Part shown: positions 50,204-59,664 of the stretch, piece after piece
Layout of the letters: each line of letters starts with the position of its first letter
Numbering within the stretch: the stretch's first letter is position 1
Assembly (NCBI GenBank): GCA_017744715.1
Contig: JAGIAT010000001.1
Location: 964,028-1,028,027, forward strand
Origin: Niabella sp.
GTDB taxonomy: Bacteria > Bacteroidota > Bacteroidia > Chitinophagales > Chitinophagaceae
DNA: 64,000 bases
Direction of reading: 5' to 3'
Notes under the pieces: model-generated
The model's input: only the letters and a program-made list of their open reading frames with translations
What the model was told of the DNA's origin: nothing
Databases searched by the model: none
Program-made: the position numbers and the translations under genes

Positions 50204-53065
50204 ATGGCGAAGGCAAAAACCGTGGAAAAGAAGGATGAAATTTTTGTGAAAGGCGCCCGGGTACATAACCTGAAAAATGTAACGGTAGGTTTTCCCAGGA
50301 ATAAATTTATTGTGGTAACAGGAGTGTCGGGGTCGGGCAAATCTTCGCTCACCATTGATACCCTGTATGCCGAAGGCCAGCGGCGTTATGCCGAAAGCCT
50401 GAGCGCCTATGCCCGCCAGTTTTTAAACCGGATGAACAAGCCGGATGTCGATTATATCAAAAACCTTTGCCCGGCCATCGCCATCGAGCAAAAAGTGATT
50501 ACGCGCACGCCGCGTAGTACGGTGGGTACCATGACGGAGATCTATGATTATTTCCGGTTGCTTTTTGCCAGGGCCGGCACCACCATTTCACCTGTATCTG
50601 GTAAAGAGGTAAAGAAAGATGATGTATCGGATGTGGTGGCCGCTATCGAAAAGCAGGAAGAGGGCACTAAGGTTTTTGTACTGGTGGCATTTAAGTTACA
50701 CTCGAACCGGAATGTACGTGAAGAGCTGAACATATTGCTGCAAAAAGGATTTACCCGGGTGGCGGCAGGCGGGGGAACACGTACGGCAGACCTGGAAGTA
50801 CTGGATATTGAAGACCTGCTGGAACAGGATGATGCGGCCATTTCGAAATTGCTTGCTGTACCTAAAGCCGGAGCAAAAGCCAGGTTGGCCCCGCAGGTAT
50901 TTATACTGATCGACCGGATCATTGCAAGGGAACTGGACGAAGACGACCGGCACCGGTTAAGCGATTCGATCGGTACGGCGTTTTATGAAGGGGAAGGCAG
51001 CGTTTTTATACAAACCATTACCCCGGATGGCAAGGCACAGCTGCATGATTTTAATAACCGGTTTGAGCTGGACGGCATCGTATTTGAAGAGCCCAACCCC
51101 AATTTGTTTTCGTTCAACAACCCGCTGGGCGCCTGTCCTACCTGCGAGGGCTTTAGCCTGGTACTGGGCATTGATGCCGACCTGGTGATCCCGGACAAAC
51201 GGCTGAGTGTATTTGAAGGTGCGGTAGCGCCCTGGAAGGGTGAAAAGCTGGGCAAGTGGAAAGACCGGTTTATACGCGCTTCAGCGAAATATGATTTTCC
51301 CATTCACAAGCCGGTGGCCGATCTTACGAAAGAACAATATGAATTGCTTTGGAAGGGTAATAGTTCCGTATATGGCATCAACGACTTTTTTAAAGAGGTG
51401 GAGCAGAACCTATATAAAGTACAGTACCGGGTATTGCTGAGCCGCTACCGCGGACGTACCACCTGTCCGGATTGTAACGGGTACCGGCTGCGCAAGGAAG
51501 CCCTGTATGTAAAAGTGGGCGACCGGCATATTGGTGAGCTGGGCGAAATGCCGGCCAGGGACCTGAAGGTGTGGTTTGAAAAACTGAAATTGCCGGCACA
51601 TAAAGCGGCCATTGCCAAACGGATTTTACTCGAGATATCTAACCGCCTGGATACACTTCTAAAAGTGGGGCTGGGGTATTTAACGATGAGCCGTGTAGCC
51701 AATACCCTGAGTGGCGGCGAAAGCCAGCGGATCCAGCTCACCCGCAGCCTGGGCAGTAACCTTACCAACTCGCTGTATATACTGGATGAACCTTCGATCG
51801 GGCTGCATTCACGCGATACCGATAACCTGATCAGGGTGCTGAAAGAACTGCGCGATCTGAACAACACGGTGGTAGTGGTAGAGCATGATGATATGGTGAT
51901 GCGCCATGCAGATCATATCATCGATATGGGGCCGTTGGCAGCGCATCTGGGCGGTGAAGTGGTAGCAGCAGGCACGTATAAAGAATTGCTGAAAGACCCC
52001 GACAGTCTTACCGGTAAATACCTGAGCGGTACCTTTTCCATTGAGCCGCCGGCAACGATCCGTAAGTGGACGCGTTTTATAAAAGTAGAAGGGGCGCGGC
52101 ATCATAACCTGAAAGATATTACCGTAACCTTTCCGTTAAATGTGCTGGCCGTGGTAAGTGGTGTCAGCGGCAGCGGAAAGACCACGCTGGTAAAACAGAT
52201 CCTGTACCCGGCGTTGCAGAAAATGAAGGGAGAGCCGGTGGTTTCCGGTGATAAAATAGGGTTTCATAAAGCCATTACCGGCGACGTGGACAGTGTGCAG
52301 CAGATTGAAATGGTGGATCAGAATCCCATTGGAAAATCATCACGCAGTAACCCGGTAACGTATATAAAAGCATATGATGAAATACGCGACCTGTTTGCCA
52401 AACAACCGCTGAGTAAGATGCGCGGTTTTCAGCCGAAGCATTTTTCGTTTAACGTGGATGGCGGCCGCTGCGATACCTGCAAGGGTGAAGGCGAACAGGT
52501 AGTAGAGATGCAGTTCCTGGCGGATGTGCACCTGGTGTGCGAAAGCTGCGGGGGCAAGCGTTTTAAAGAAGAAGTGCTGGAAGTAAAATACAAGGACAAA
52601 AGCATTCATGATGTGCTGGAGATGAGTGTGGATGCGTCGCTGGAATTTTTCAAAGATGAAAAGAAGATCAGGGAGGCGATACAGCCGCTGAGCGATGTGG
52701 GATTGGGATATATAAAACTGGGCCAGTCTTCCGATACCCTTTCCGGAGGAGAAGCACAGCGGGTAAAGCTGGCCTCTTTCCTGGGAAAGGGTAAAAGCAA
52801 TCATAAGGTCCTTTTTATTTTTGATGAACCCACTACCGGTCTGCATTTTCATGATATTAAAAAGCTGCTGGCTTCGTTCAATGCATTGATTGAACAGGGG
52901 CATACAATATTGGTGATCGAACACAATATTGATGTGATCAAAAGCGCCGACTGGCTGATTGAGCTGGGCCCCGAAGCCGGTGATGGCGGCGGGGAGCTGG
53001 TATATGAAGGTATTCCCTCCGGGATTAAGAAAGTAAAAAACAGTTATACGGGAAAGTACCTGTAA
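50204..53065 (+). CDS. uvrA: Excinuclease ABC subunit A
   Basis: DNA-damage recognition subunit of nucleotide excision repair, 953 residues. The first ATP-binding half has GVSGSGKSSLTIDTLYAEGQ, then LSGGESQRIQLTRSLGS; the second has GVSGSGKTTLVKQIL and LSGGEAQRVKLASFLG. Zinc-binding cysteines appear in CPTCEGF, CPDCNGYRL and in CDTCKGEG with CESCGGKRF. The ATG at 50204 is preferred over a GTG at 50180 because the latter overlaps the promoter element and adds eight atypical residues. It is a single-gene unit divergent from the sigma factor; its stop lies 24 bases from the convergent VWA gene. Confidence 0.96.
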   Translation: MAKAKTVEKKDEIFVKGARVHNLKNVTVGFPRNKFIVVTGVSGSGKSSLTIDTLYAEGQRRYAESLSAYARQFLNRMNKPDVDYIKNLCPAIAIEQKVITRTPRSTVGTMTEIYDYFRLLFARAGTTISPVSGKEVKKDDVSDVVAAIEKQEEGTKVFVLVAFKLHSNRNVREELNILLQKGFTRVAAGGGTRTADLEVLDIEDLLEQDDAAISKLLAVPKAGAKARLAPQVFILIDRIIARELDEDDRHRLSDSIGTAFYEGEGSVFIQTITPDGKAQLHDFNNRFELDGIVFEEPNPNLFSFNNPLGACPTCEGFSLVLGIDADLVIPDKRLSVFEGAVAPWKGEKLGKWKDRFIRASAKYDFPIHKPVADLTKEQYELLWKGNSSVYGINDFFKEVEQNLYKVQYRVLLSRYRGRTTCPDCNGYRLRKEALYVKVGDRHIGELGEMPARDLKVWFEKLKLPAHKAAIAKRILLEISNRLDTLLKVGLGYLTMSRVANTLSGGESQRIQLTRSLGSNLTNSLYILDEPSIGLHSRDTDNLIRVLKELRDLNNTVVVVEHDDMVMRHADHIIDMGPLAAHLGGEVVAAGTYKELLKDPDSLTGKYLSGTFSIEPPATIRKWTRFIKVEGARHHNLKDITVTFPLNVLAVVSGVSGSGKTTLVKQILYPALQKMKGEPVVSGDKIGFHKAITGDVDSVQQIEMVDQNPIGKSSRSNPVTYIKAYDEIRDLFAKQPLSKMRGFQPKHFSFNVDGGRCDTCKGEGEQVVEMQFLADVHLVCESCGGKRFKEEVLEVKYKDKSIHDVLEMSVDASLEFFKDEKKIREAIQPLSDVGLGYIKLGQSSDTLSGGEAQRVKLASFLGKGKSNHKVLFIFDEPTTGLHFHDIKKLLASFNALIEQGHTILVIEHNIDVIKSADWLIELGPEAGDGGGELVYEGIPSGIKKVKNSYTGKYL

Positions 53066-53089
53066 ATCGCATTGTTTTTTGCAGCCAGG

Positions 53090-54559
53090 TTATTTTATAC
53101 TGGTATTCCTTACGATTTCCGTAAACTCTTTCCGGAAACCGTAAGGGTCATAGCTGATAGCGTTATTCGCCAGCTCCAGGATCATCTGTTTATTCAGATT
53201 CCCTTTGTAGGCAGATTGCTTCATAAGCAGGCCCCAGCCGGTAACTGCGGTTGCAAAACGCATTTCCCCGGATGCAGCTGCGATGGTAACGGGTGGGGTT
53301 TTTATTTCGAGCTGTAATGACCGGCTGCTTTCCGTTCCTGGTATTTTGTATTTAAAGTTAAAGACCGCAATGTTGTCATTTATGGCGGTTGTTTTCAGCA
53401 CAACTTCATAGAGTGCGGTAATGGTTTGACCTGCACCAATTTCGCCGGCATCTGTTTGGTCATTATCAAAATCCTTGTCTTTTAAGGCCCTGTTCTCATA
53501 GCCGATCAGGCGGTAGGATTCTACCTTCTCCGGATTAAAAGCGATCTGTATTTTGGAATCATTGGCTACTGTGTGAAACCTGGATTTTTCAAATGAAAAT
53601 ACTTTCTGGAGCTGTTTTTCATTATCGATATATTCGTAATTACCGTTGCCCTTGTTGGCGATCTGTTCCATCATGTGGTCATTGAGATTACCCGTTCCCA
53701 CACCCAGTACCGTAAGATAAATACCTGTTTTTCTTTTGGCCTCGATCAGTTTTACCAGGTCATCTGTGTTGCTGATGCCTACATTAAAATCACCATCGGT
53801 ACCAAGAATAATCCGGTTGTTGCCGTTTGCGATGAAATGCTGCTGTGCTATCTCGTAAGCGGTGTTGATGCCCGCAGCACCAGCAGTTGATCCACCGGCA
53901 CCTAACTGATCAATAGCTGCCTTGATCTTTTCTTTTTCACTACCCGGCGTAGAGGCCAGCAATAATCCTGCGTTGCCGGCATATGTAACAATAGCCACCC
54001 GGTCTTTGGACGTTAGTCCATCGGTCATTCGTTTAAAACCCGATTTGAGGACATCTAATTTGTCGATGGAACTCATCGATCCGGAAACATCAATCAGGAA
54101 AACATAATTAGATCCGGGAAGCGCCGTTTCGTCAACCGTTAGTCCTTTCATACCAATGCGCATGAGGGAATGCGCCGTATTCCAGGGACAGGTAGCCATT
54201 TCTGCATTAATCGCCACTTTTTCGCCGTCTTTCGGTTCTTCATAATCATAGGTAAAGTAGTTGATGTATTCTTCTATTCTTACGGATGCCTTTGGAGGAA
54301 CCTGGCCCAGGCGGGTAAAGCGGCGCATGTTGGCATAGGAAGCGCCGTCAGCATCTACGGAAAATGTAGAAAGCGGGTGATCCGCGGCCTTGATAAATGG
54401 GTTTTCTTCATAGTCTTTGTATTTTTCGGTTTGCGGCAGATCGTAAGACGCAAAGGCATCTCCGGCCATCAGTCCAGGCTTTATACCAGAACTTTTCTCA
54501 CAACCGGTTAATAGCAAAAACAGCAAGACCGGTAATAGTGGTTTTAGCAACATATTCAT
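53090..54559 (-). CDS. VWA domain lipoprotein, YfbK-like
   Basis: A 489-residue lipoprotein (signal ending LLLTGC) of the YfbK type: an N-terminal VWA-associated domain (about residues 55-135, FSVDADGASYANMRRF), a von Willebrand A domain (about 150-320) with a complete MIDAS motif DVSGSMS in VFLIDVSGSMSSIDKL and the later TDGDFNVG, and a C-terminal DUF3520 domain (about 330-485). Such proteins are surface or periplasmic, bind a divalent metal, and have no assigned role. It is convergent with uvrA and shares no operon. Confidence 0.92.
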   Translation of the reverse strand: MNMLLKPLLPVLLFLLLTGCEKSSGIKPGLMAGDAFASYDLPQTEKYKDYEENPFIKAADHPLSTFSVDADGASYANMRRFTRLGQVPPKASVRIEEYINYFTYDYEEPKDGEKVAINAEMATCPWNTAHSLMRIGMKGLTVDETALPGSNYVFLIDVSGSMSSIDKLDVLKSGFKRMTDGLTSKDRVAIVTYAGNAGLLLASTPGSEKEKIKAAIDQLGAGGSTAGAAGINTAYEIAQQHFIANGNNRIILGTDGDFNVGISNTDDLVKLIEAKRKTGIYLTVLGVGTGNLNDHMMEQIANKGNGNYEYIDNEKQLQKVFSFEKSRFHTVANDSKIQIAFNPEKVESYRLIGYENRALKDKDFDNDQTDAGEIGAGQTITALYEVVLKTTAINDNIAVFNFKYKIPGTESSRSLQLEIKTPPVTIAAASGEMRFATAVTGWGLLMKQSAYKGNLNKQMILELANNAISYDPYGFRKEFTEIVRNTSIK

Positions 54560-54851
54560 ATGCGTTGTTTTGTTAATGAAATAGCAACAGCTTCATGAAC
54601 GGTAAAAAAGAGCGAATGGCAACAGCCGGGGGTGTTTTTTGGAAAAAAAATAGTGAAGGAGGATCCAGGACAAAGGAGCAGCCGTTTGCTGCCGGCCGGG
54701 TCATGCCCGTATCTTTTTTAACAGGTATGTCAAAAGTTCGTAATTTTAAGTAATCGTCTTATCCGGATTGTTGATTATATGGTTGATAAGGAGCCGCCTG
54801 TTCTCTGAGCCCCTTTTACAGGTACCTAAAAACAAAACCAATCATTATCAT

Positions 54852-56063
54852 ATGAGAAAGACATACCTCTTTGTATTTCTTTTAATGGCAACTGCTGCAG
54901 CTGCCGTTGCGCAGAACAATACGGTTGTTACCTTGTCTGAGAATTGTTTATACCTCGGACGGAAAAGTTCCCTGTCGCCCGGTTCGTACAGAACAGCACA
55001 GTTGGGTATCCGCGACAACCGGTTGTCGTCTTTTCGCATTCCGCGGGGAATGTCGCTTCAGGTATTTGAGAACGATCGTTTCGGCGGCCGGTCCGAAACG
55101 TTTACCAGCGATGTTTCCTGTTTGCCTGCTGCCTGGAAAAACAGGGTTTCTTCGGTGAAAGTGTGGCGCGGGCAGGGATCAGGGAATCCGGGAGATGACC
55201 CGGGTAATAACCTGCCGCCCCGGGGCGACCGCGTGATCGTTTACAGGGATGCGAAGTACTCGGGGATGTCGCGGGCACTTGCCGATGGCAATTTCGGTCC
55301 TTCGGATCTGGGTTTTCTCTCCGGCCAGGCGTCTTCCATATATATCCCCCGTGGCAAAACTGTGCGGGTACATGACCGTTCCAATAATGTGCGTACGTTT
55401 ACTTCCAGTGTGGCCGACCTGGTGCCTTACGGATGGAATGATAAAATTACAACAGGTAATATCAGCGGGGCAAACAGCGGACAGCCACCCCAGGGTAACC
55501 GGGTGATTGTGTATGAAGATGCCCAATACACCGGCGCATCGCGGGAACTTGCTGATGGAAACTTTGGCCCTTCTAACCTGGGCCTGCTTTCGGGCCAGGC
55601 CTCTTCGATATATATTCCCCGTGGTAAAACGGTTCGGGTATACGACCGCAACAACAATGCGCGTACGTTTACTTCCAGCGTACCGGACCTGGTACCCTAC
55701 GGCTGGAATGATAAAATTACAACGGGCAATATCAGCGGTGCAAACGGCGGGCAGCCGCCCCGGGGCAACCGGGTGGTCCTTTACGAAGATGCCCGGTACT
55801 CGGGCGCGTCAAAGGAGCTTGCCGACGGTAATTTTGGTCCTGCCAACCTGGGCGTTCTTACAGGGCAGGCCTCTTCCATATACATTCCCCGTGGTAAAAC
55901 GGTTCGGGTATATGACCGCAACAATCATACACGTACGTTTACCTCAAGTGTGGAGGACCTGGTGCCCTATGGCTGGAATGATAAAATTACTACCGGCAAT
56001 ATTATCAGTGGCGGCGGATTCCAGGGCGGCAATGGCGGCGGAAACAGGGGCGGAAACCGGTAA
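54852..56063 (+). CDS. Secreted beta/gamma-crystallin-like protein with three tandem repeats
   Basis: A 403-residue secreted protein (signal MRKTYLFVFLLMATAAAAVAQ). An N-terminal crystallin-like unit (about residues 24-112, ending SSVKVWRGQGSG) is followed by three nearly identical 90-residue units starting RVIVYRDAKYSG, RVIVYEDAQYTG and RVVLYEDARYSG, each ending with YGWNDKITTGNI. The VYxDxxYxG and SSIYIPRGK patterns fit beta/gamma-crystallin halves, often calcium-binding and structural. A G/N-rich tail ends the chain. The ATG at 54852 is chosen at the signal peptide; a longer frame upstream is not supported. Confidence 0.78.
   Translation: MRKTYLFVFLLMATAAAAVAQNNTVVTLSENCLYLGRKSSLSPGSYRTAQLGIRDNRLSSFRIPRGMSLQVFENDRFGGRSETFTSDVSCLPAAWKNRVSSVKVWRGQGSGNPGDDPGNNLPPRGDRVIVYRDAKYSGMSRALADGNFGPSDLGFLSGQASSIYIPRGKTVRVHDRSNNVRTFTSSVADLVPYGWNDKITTGNISGANSGQPPQGNRVIVYEDAQYTGASRELADGNFGPSNLGLLSGQASSIYIPRGKTVRVYDRNNNARTFTSSVPDLVPYGWNDKITTGNISGANGGQPPRGNRVVLYEDARYSGASKELADGNFGPANLGVLTGQASSIYIPRGKTVRVYDRNNHTRTFTSSVEDLVPYGWNDKITTGNIISGGGFQGGNGGGNRGGNR
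55230..56039 (+). repeat. Three 270-bp tandem coding repeats
   Basis: Units start at 55230, 55500 and 55770, all exactly 270 bases, and encode the three 90-residue crystallin-like units. Divergence is mostly at third codon positions, so the repeats are under protein-level constraint but recent enough for recombination to change copy number. Confidence 0.9.
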
Positions 56064-56251
56064 GGGATACAGCACCTGGTTTTAAAACGTGCGCTCCGGT
56101 GGTAAGCGAATCAAAAGCAGGTGTCCGGAGGAAAACCTAACAACGGGTGCATGATAAGCCTGCCCCGGTGCCGGAAGAAATTTCATTGTTTCCTGCGGCT
56201 TTCCGTTTTTCACTGCCCGTTTCTAAATACAACATCATGTTATATATGCAT

Positions 56252-56746
56252 ATGAAAAGGAAGAACACTTTATCCGGCAAATGGGCCTTACTATTGCTCG
56301 TTGGCCTGGCCTGTAATAATGTGCAGCAGGAAGCGGAACACACCGCCGGAACTGCTGATTCGGCCGGTAAACCGGACAACCATATAATGATACCGAAGGG
56401 TGGCTGTTATGCCGGCCAGAGCGGCCGGGATTCCTTTTTTCTTAAAACAAAGGTCTTCCCCAATGTGGTAACCGGTACGCTTGCGTATCATTTTTACGAG
56501 AAGGATAAAAATCAGGGAACCATCGAGGGAAGGTTGAGCGGCGATACCCTGATTGCCGATTACACCTTTATGTCGGAAGGAAAAAGCGCTGTGCGCCAGG
56601 TGGCCTTCCTGCTTAGCGACAGTACCGCAATAGAGGGCAATGGTGCTATGGAAGAAAAAGACGGGAAGCTGCTGTTCCGCAGCCGGGACAGCCTCCGCTT
56701 TAATGAGGGAATACGGCTGCACAAAGTGCCCTGCGGCGGGCAATAG
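56252..56746 (+). CDS. Small lipoprotein of unknown function
   Basis: A 164-residue protein with a lipoprotein signal (KWALLLLVGLAC, lipobox VGLAC). The mature part begins NNVQQEAEH and contains IPKGGCYAGQSGRDSFFLK and TGTLAYHFYEKDKNQGTIEG, resembling many small Bacteroidota lipoproteins with a beta-barrel-like fold; no family is assigned. The ATG at 56252 opens the signal; two ATGs just upstream in frame are possible alternatives. It follows the crystallin-like gene by 188 bases and converges with the next gene, 85 bases away. Confidence 0.7.
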   Translation: MKRKNTLSGKWALLLLVGLACNNVQQEAEHTAGTADSAGKPDNHIMIPKGGCYAGQSGRDSFFLKTKVFPNVVTGTLAYHFYEKDKNQGTIEGRLSGDTLIADYTFMSEGKSAVRQVAFLLSDSTAIEGNGAMEEKDGKLLFRSRDSLRFNEGIRLHKVPCGGQ

Positions 56747-56831
56747 TACCGGCGTGGCAAACCGCAGCGGGCGGTCATAGATTTCCTGCAGATGCAAACC
56801 GTTACATAAAGCAGGTCTGTTCTGCCATAAC

Positions 56832-59630
56832 CTAGTTGCCGGGTTTCCGGATCTGCAATGGCTGGTATAATACGCCCAGTCCCCCGGTGAGGTTGATACC
56901 CTGCACCAGGATCATATAATTCCCCGTACTTTCCGAGGTAAAAAAGGATACCCTTGCCTCCCCGTTCTGGTTGGTAATGATTTCGGGATTCCAGTAAACG
57001 GTGGTACGCATATCGGGTAAAGCGGTTTTGTCATCGGGTGAGGTATAACGCGGACTGTAAAATTGTTTGGCAATAACCGGCACTACGGGCCGGTACAGGT
57101 ACGTGCCGGGTGTTTTCTTTAAAAACGGTCCCGACCCCGTGCGGGTAGTAATTTCAATAAATGAAAAGTCAATGCTGGCGGGCCCGGTGCTCATCTGTTC
57201 GCCCGTGCTCAGGTATTGAGATCTGTAGGAGGAGTTATGCCTGGGATTATTCATAACCTCGATACCCCGGATGTCCTCCGCAGCAAAATATTTTAAATAG
57301 GAATCGAGGAAAAGCAGGTAGTCGTTGGGCCCTCCGCCGCTAGGCTGATAAAAGAAATTCAGGTCTGTGCCATCGATGATAAACCGAACCATATTGCTGT
57401 TGATCATATACATTTGCCGGAGGCTTTTGGGAGGAGAACCCTGCCGGAATCCTTTTACCTGTTTATACAATACATCCAGCAAGGTAGCCTTGGGTGTTTT
57501 TCCTATTACTTTTTCATTGATCACCTGGTCTGCGCCGCCGTTCTTATTCAGGTTCTTTGAGCCGGTAATACCGGCATTGGTTTTTACCACTACTTCGTCC
57601 AGGTATTCGCCATTCTTTTTGATCAGCTTCCGGATCGCCACCTGTTTGTTTACAAACCGGGCGGTTGCCGTATCCAGCAGGATATTCTGGTGTTCAAATG
57701 CCGATGCCCCACCGGTGTATGCAGGGTAAACCGGCTCGTTTACCTCAAGGCCTATATTAAAGGCCTTGCCTTTTTTGTTAAGACCTTTGATCACCATGCT
57801 TACACTGTCATTGGTGAAATAAGGAAAATGCTCCAGGGTAAACACGCCGTTTTGATTGGTAACGGTATCCATCACAAATATGTCCTTCCTGCCGATGGTG
57901 CCAAATGCGGTTACCTTGGTATTGGCGAACGGTTTGTTAAAAATATTAGTGGCCTTGCCGGTGATCCTGAATGTTTGTTCCCGTGTAAATTTAAAACTTT
58001 GAGGAGGCCATTCATAATGTACCCAGCCCTGGGTAAGCATTAAAGCTTCTACCGCCTGGGGCAAAGGATCCTTGAAATAGTAATAGGGCTCTTCGATGGT
58101 TCCCTTCAGATCGGAGCTCAGCAGCATATAGCTGATGATGTTCTCGGACAGGTTGTTCATCTGCACCTGGCTGGTGTCGATCACCGCAAGAGAAAAGCTA
58201 CCCGCAACGGGCTGCTGCTTTTCGTTGTGTACGGTTAGCAGTAGCGATACGCTGTCTTTTATATTGTATAGTTGCTTATCCGGAGTAAGTGCCAATTGCA
58301 GGGGATCCTTATGCCATATAAAAACAGCCCGTTCGTTTACCGGGCGCATCAGGCTGTCGTAAAGCACCAGCCGGGTAATGCCGGATGGCGGCATGCTTTT
58401 AGCAATGGAAAGGCGATGTGGGCCTTCAGCAATAGTAAGCGGTCCTTTGGCAAAGCAAAGGCCCGCGGTTGTGGCCGAAAAAAAATACTTCCTGCCGTAG
58501 AGGTCCGGAGTACCCCCGATGACTACCCGGAAACTATCGGACACGGGATCATTGATCACCTGCAGCAAGGTACCCGATGACCGGGGATCCGGAAGTTTTA
58601 CCGGCTGCCCGTTTTCAGGAAAAGCGGTATAATGCTCCCCAGGCTGCGGCGTAAATGTTACAATACCCATGCCCTTATGAACAGCGGCAAAAGAGGCTAC
58701 CTGTTTCCCCTGCCCGTTCCGGATCACGCCTTTTACATCAATGCCTTTTCCGTAGGCGTTCAGTGCTTTAAATCCCAGTAACTGGGGGCGGCCGGCAATA
58801 AAGCTGCCGCCTTCGGGCAGAAACTGAAGATCGATCGCAGATGAACCGGCGGTTTTGACGGGTATCTGTAATTTCAGGTCTTCCTTGTCTGCGATCTCCA
58901 ACACCAGGTCGCGGTGCTCAATATCTTCTTTGAGTACCGTATCGATATACAGGTTGCCTTCGCCATCTGTTTGCCCCTGTAACCGGAGCAGGTTGTGGTT
59001 TTTGGATCGTACGCGTACCATTATTTTTTTATGGGCAATCGGGCTGAGATTATTGGTGGTCAGTTCCGCCGAAAGCGCAATGCGGTTGCCGGAGTACGAT
59101 ACGTCGCGCACGCGGGCATTCCATTCGCCGGCAATCGGATTGATCACCGTGAAGCGGCTTTCATACAGCAATGAATCTCCGAAGTTGCGCATCCAGTTGG
59201 TATAGGCTCGAAGGGTATAACTTCCCTGCGGAAAATCATCTTCATTAAGCGCAATACTGCTTTGAAAGCGTCCCCAGTAGCACGGCGCCGCTGTTCTTTT
59301 AACGACTTCGTTGGCGGTGTTGATGATTTCAATATACGCAATGCCCGTGCTGTCGGTAATGGTATAATCGCCGGCCGCCAGTATATACCCCTTCATCCAT
59401 AGCGTATCTTTTATCTTGTAAAAAGGGCGGTCGTAATGCACAAATAACTTTTCCCGCGGCATACGCATATTGATGGAGTCGTTGGCCGCTATTTTTTTGC
59501 TCAGGGAAGCAAATGGCTGGCTGAAGCCGGTTGCATACAGGCCGAGGAGCAGGCAAAACAGCACCAGCCATTTCCGGCCTGTATACCAACCGGGGCGCCG
59601 CAGGTGTTTCAAATTGTTCAATTGTTGCAT
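56832..59630 (-). CDS. Large secreted MG2/plug-domain protein
   Basis: A 932-residue exported protein (helix WLVLFCLLLGLYATGFSQ after a cytoplasmic tail) of the type common in Bacteroidota and often labelled TonB-dependent receptor plug-domain protein. It starts with macroglobulin MG2-like modules (FVHYDRPFYKIKDTLWMKGY near residue 65; GSYTLRAYTNWMRNFGDSL), repeats such domains to about residue 640, then has a plug-like domain with VRFIIDGTDLNFFY and AEDIRGIEVMNNPRHNSSYR, and ends with an A2M-type strand set (MILVQGINLTGGLG). There is no barrel. The start is set at the ATG 59630 before the signal anchor. Function unknown. Confidence 0.82.
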   Translation of the reverse strand: MQQLNNLKHLRRPGWYTGRKWLVLFCLLLGLYATGFSQPFASLSKKIAANDSINMRMPREKLFVHYDRPFYKIKDTLWMKGYILAAGDYTITDSTGIAYIEIINTANEVVKRTAAPCYWGRFQSSIALNEDDFPQGSYTLRAYTNWMRNFGDSLLYESRFTVINPIAGEWNARVRDVSYSGNRIALSAELTTNNLSPIAHKKIMVRVRSKNHNLLRLQGQTDGEGNLYIDTVLKEDIEHRDLVLEIADKEDLKLQIPVKTAGSSAIDLQFLPEGGSFIAGRPQLLGFKALNAYGKGIDVKGVIRNGQGKQVASFAAVHKGMGIVTFTPQPGEHYTAFPENGQPVKLPDPRSSGTLLQVINDPVSDSFRVVIGGTPDLYGRKYFFSATTAGLCFAKGPLTIAEGPHRLSIAKSMPPSGITRLVLYDSLMRPVNERAVFIWHKDPLQLALTPDKQLYNIKDSVSLLLTVHNEKQQPVAGSFSLAVIDTSQVQMNNLSENIISYMLLSSDLKGTIEEPYYYFKDPLPQAVEALMLTQGWVHYEWPPQSFKFTREQTFRITGKATNIFNKPFANTKVTAFGTIGRKDIFVMDTVTNQNGVFTLEHFPYFTNDSVSMVIKGLNKKGKAFNIGLEVNEPVYPAYTGGASAFEHQNILLDTATARFVNKQVAIRKLIKKNGEYLDEVVVKTNAGITGSKNLNKNGGADQVINEKVIGKTPKATLLDVLYKQVKGFRQGSPPKSLRQMYMINSNMVRFIIDGTDLNFFYQPSGGGPNDYLLFLDSYLKYFAAEDIRGIEVMNNPRHNSSYRSQYLSTGEQMSTGPASIDFSFIEITTRTGSGPFLKKTPGTYLYRPVVPVIAKQFYSPRYTSPDDKTALPDMRTTVYWNPEIITNQNGEARVSFFTSESTGNYMILVQGINLTGGLGVLYQPLQIRKPGN

Positions 59631-59664
59631 GGTGTAAAGAGTATTCTTACTTAAATAAGCGTTA

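Noticed and set aside
55507..56085. 192-residue alternative frame in the crystallin-like gene
   Set aside because: It repeats with the same 270-bp period as the true frame and has no start signal; the true frame has a signal peptide and crystallin motifs.
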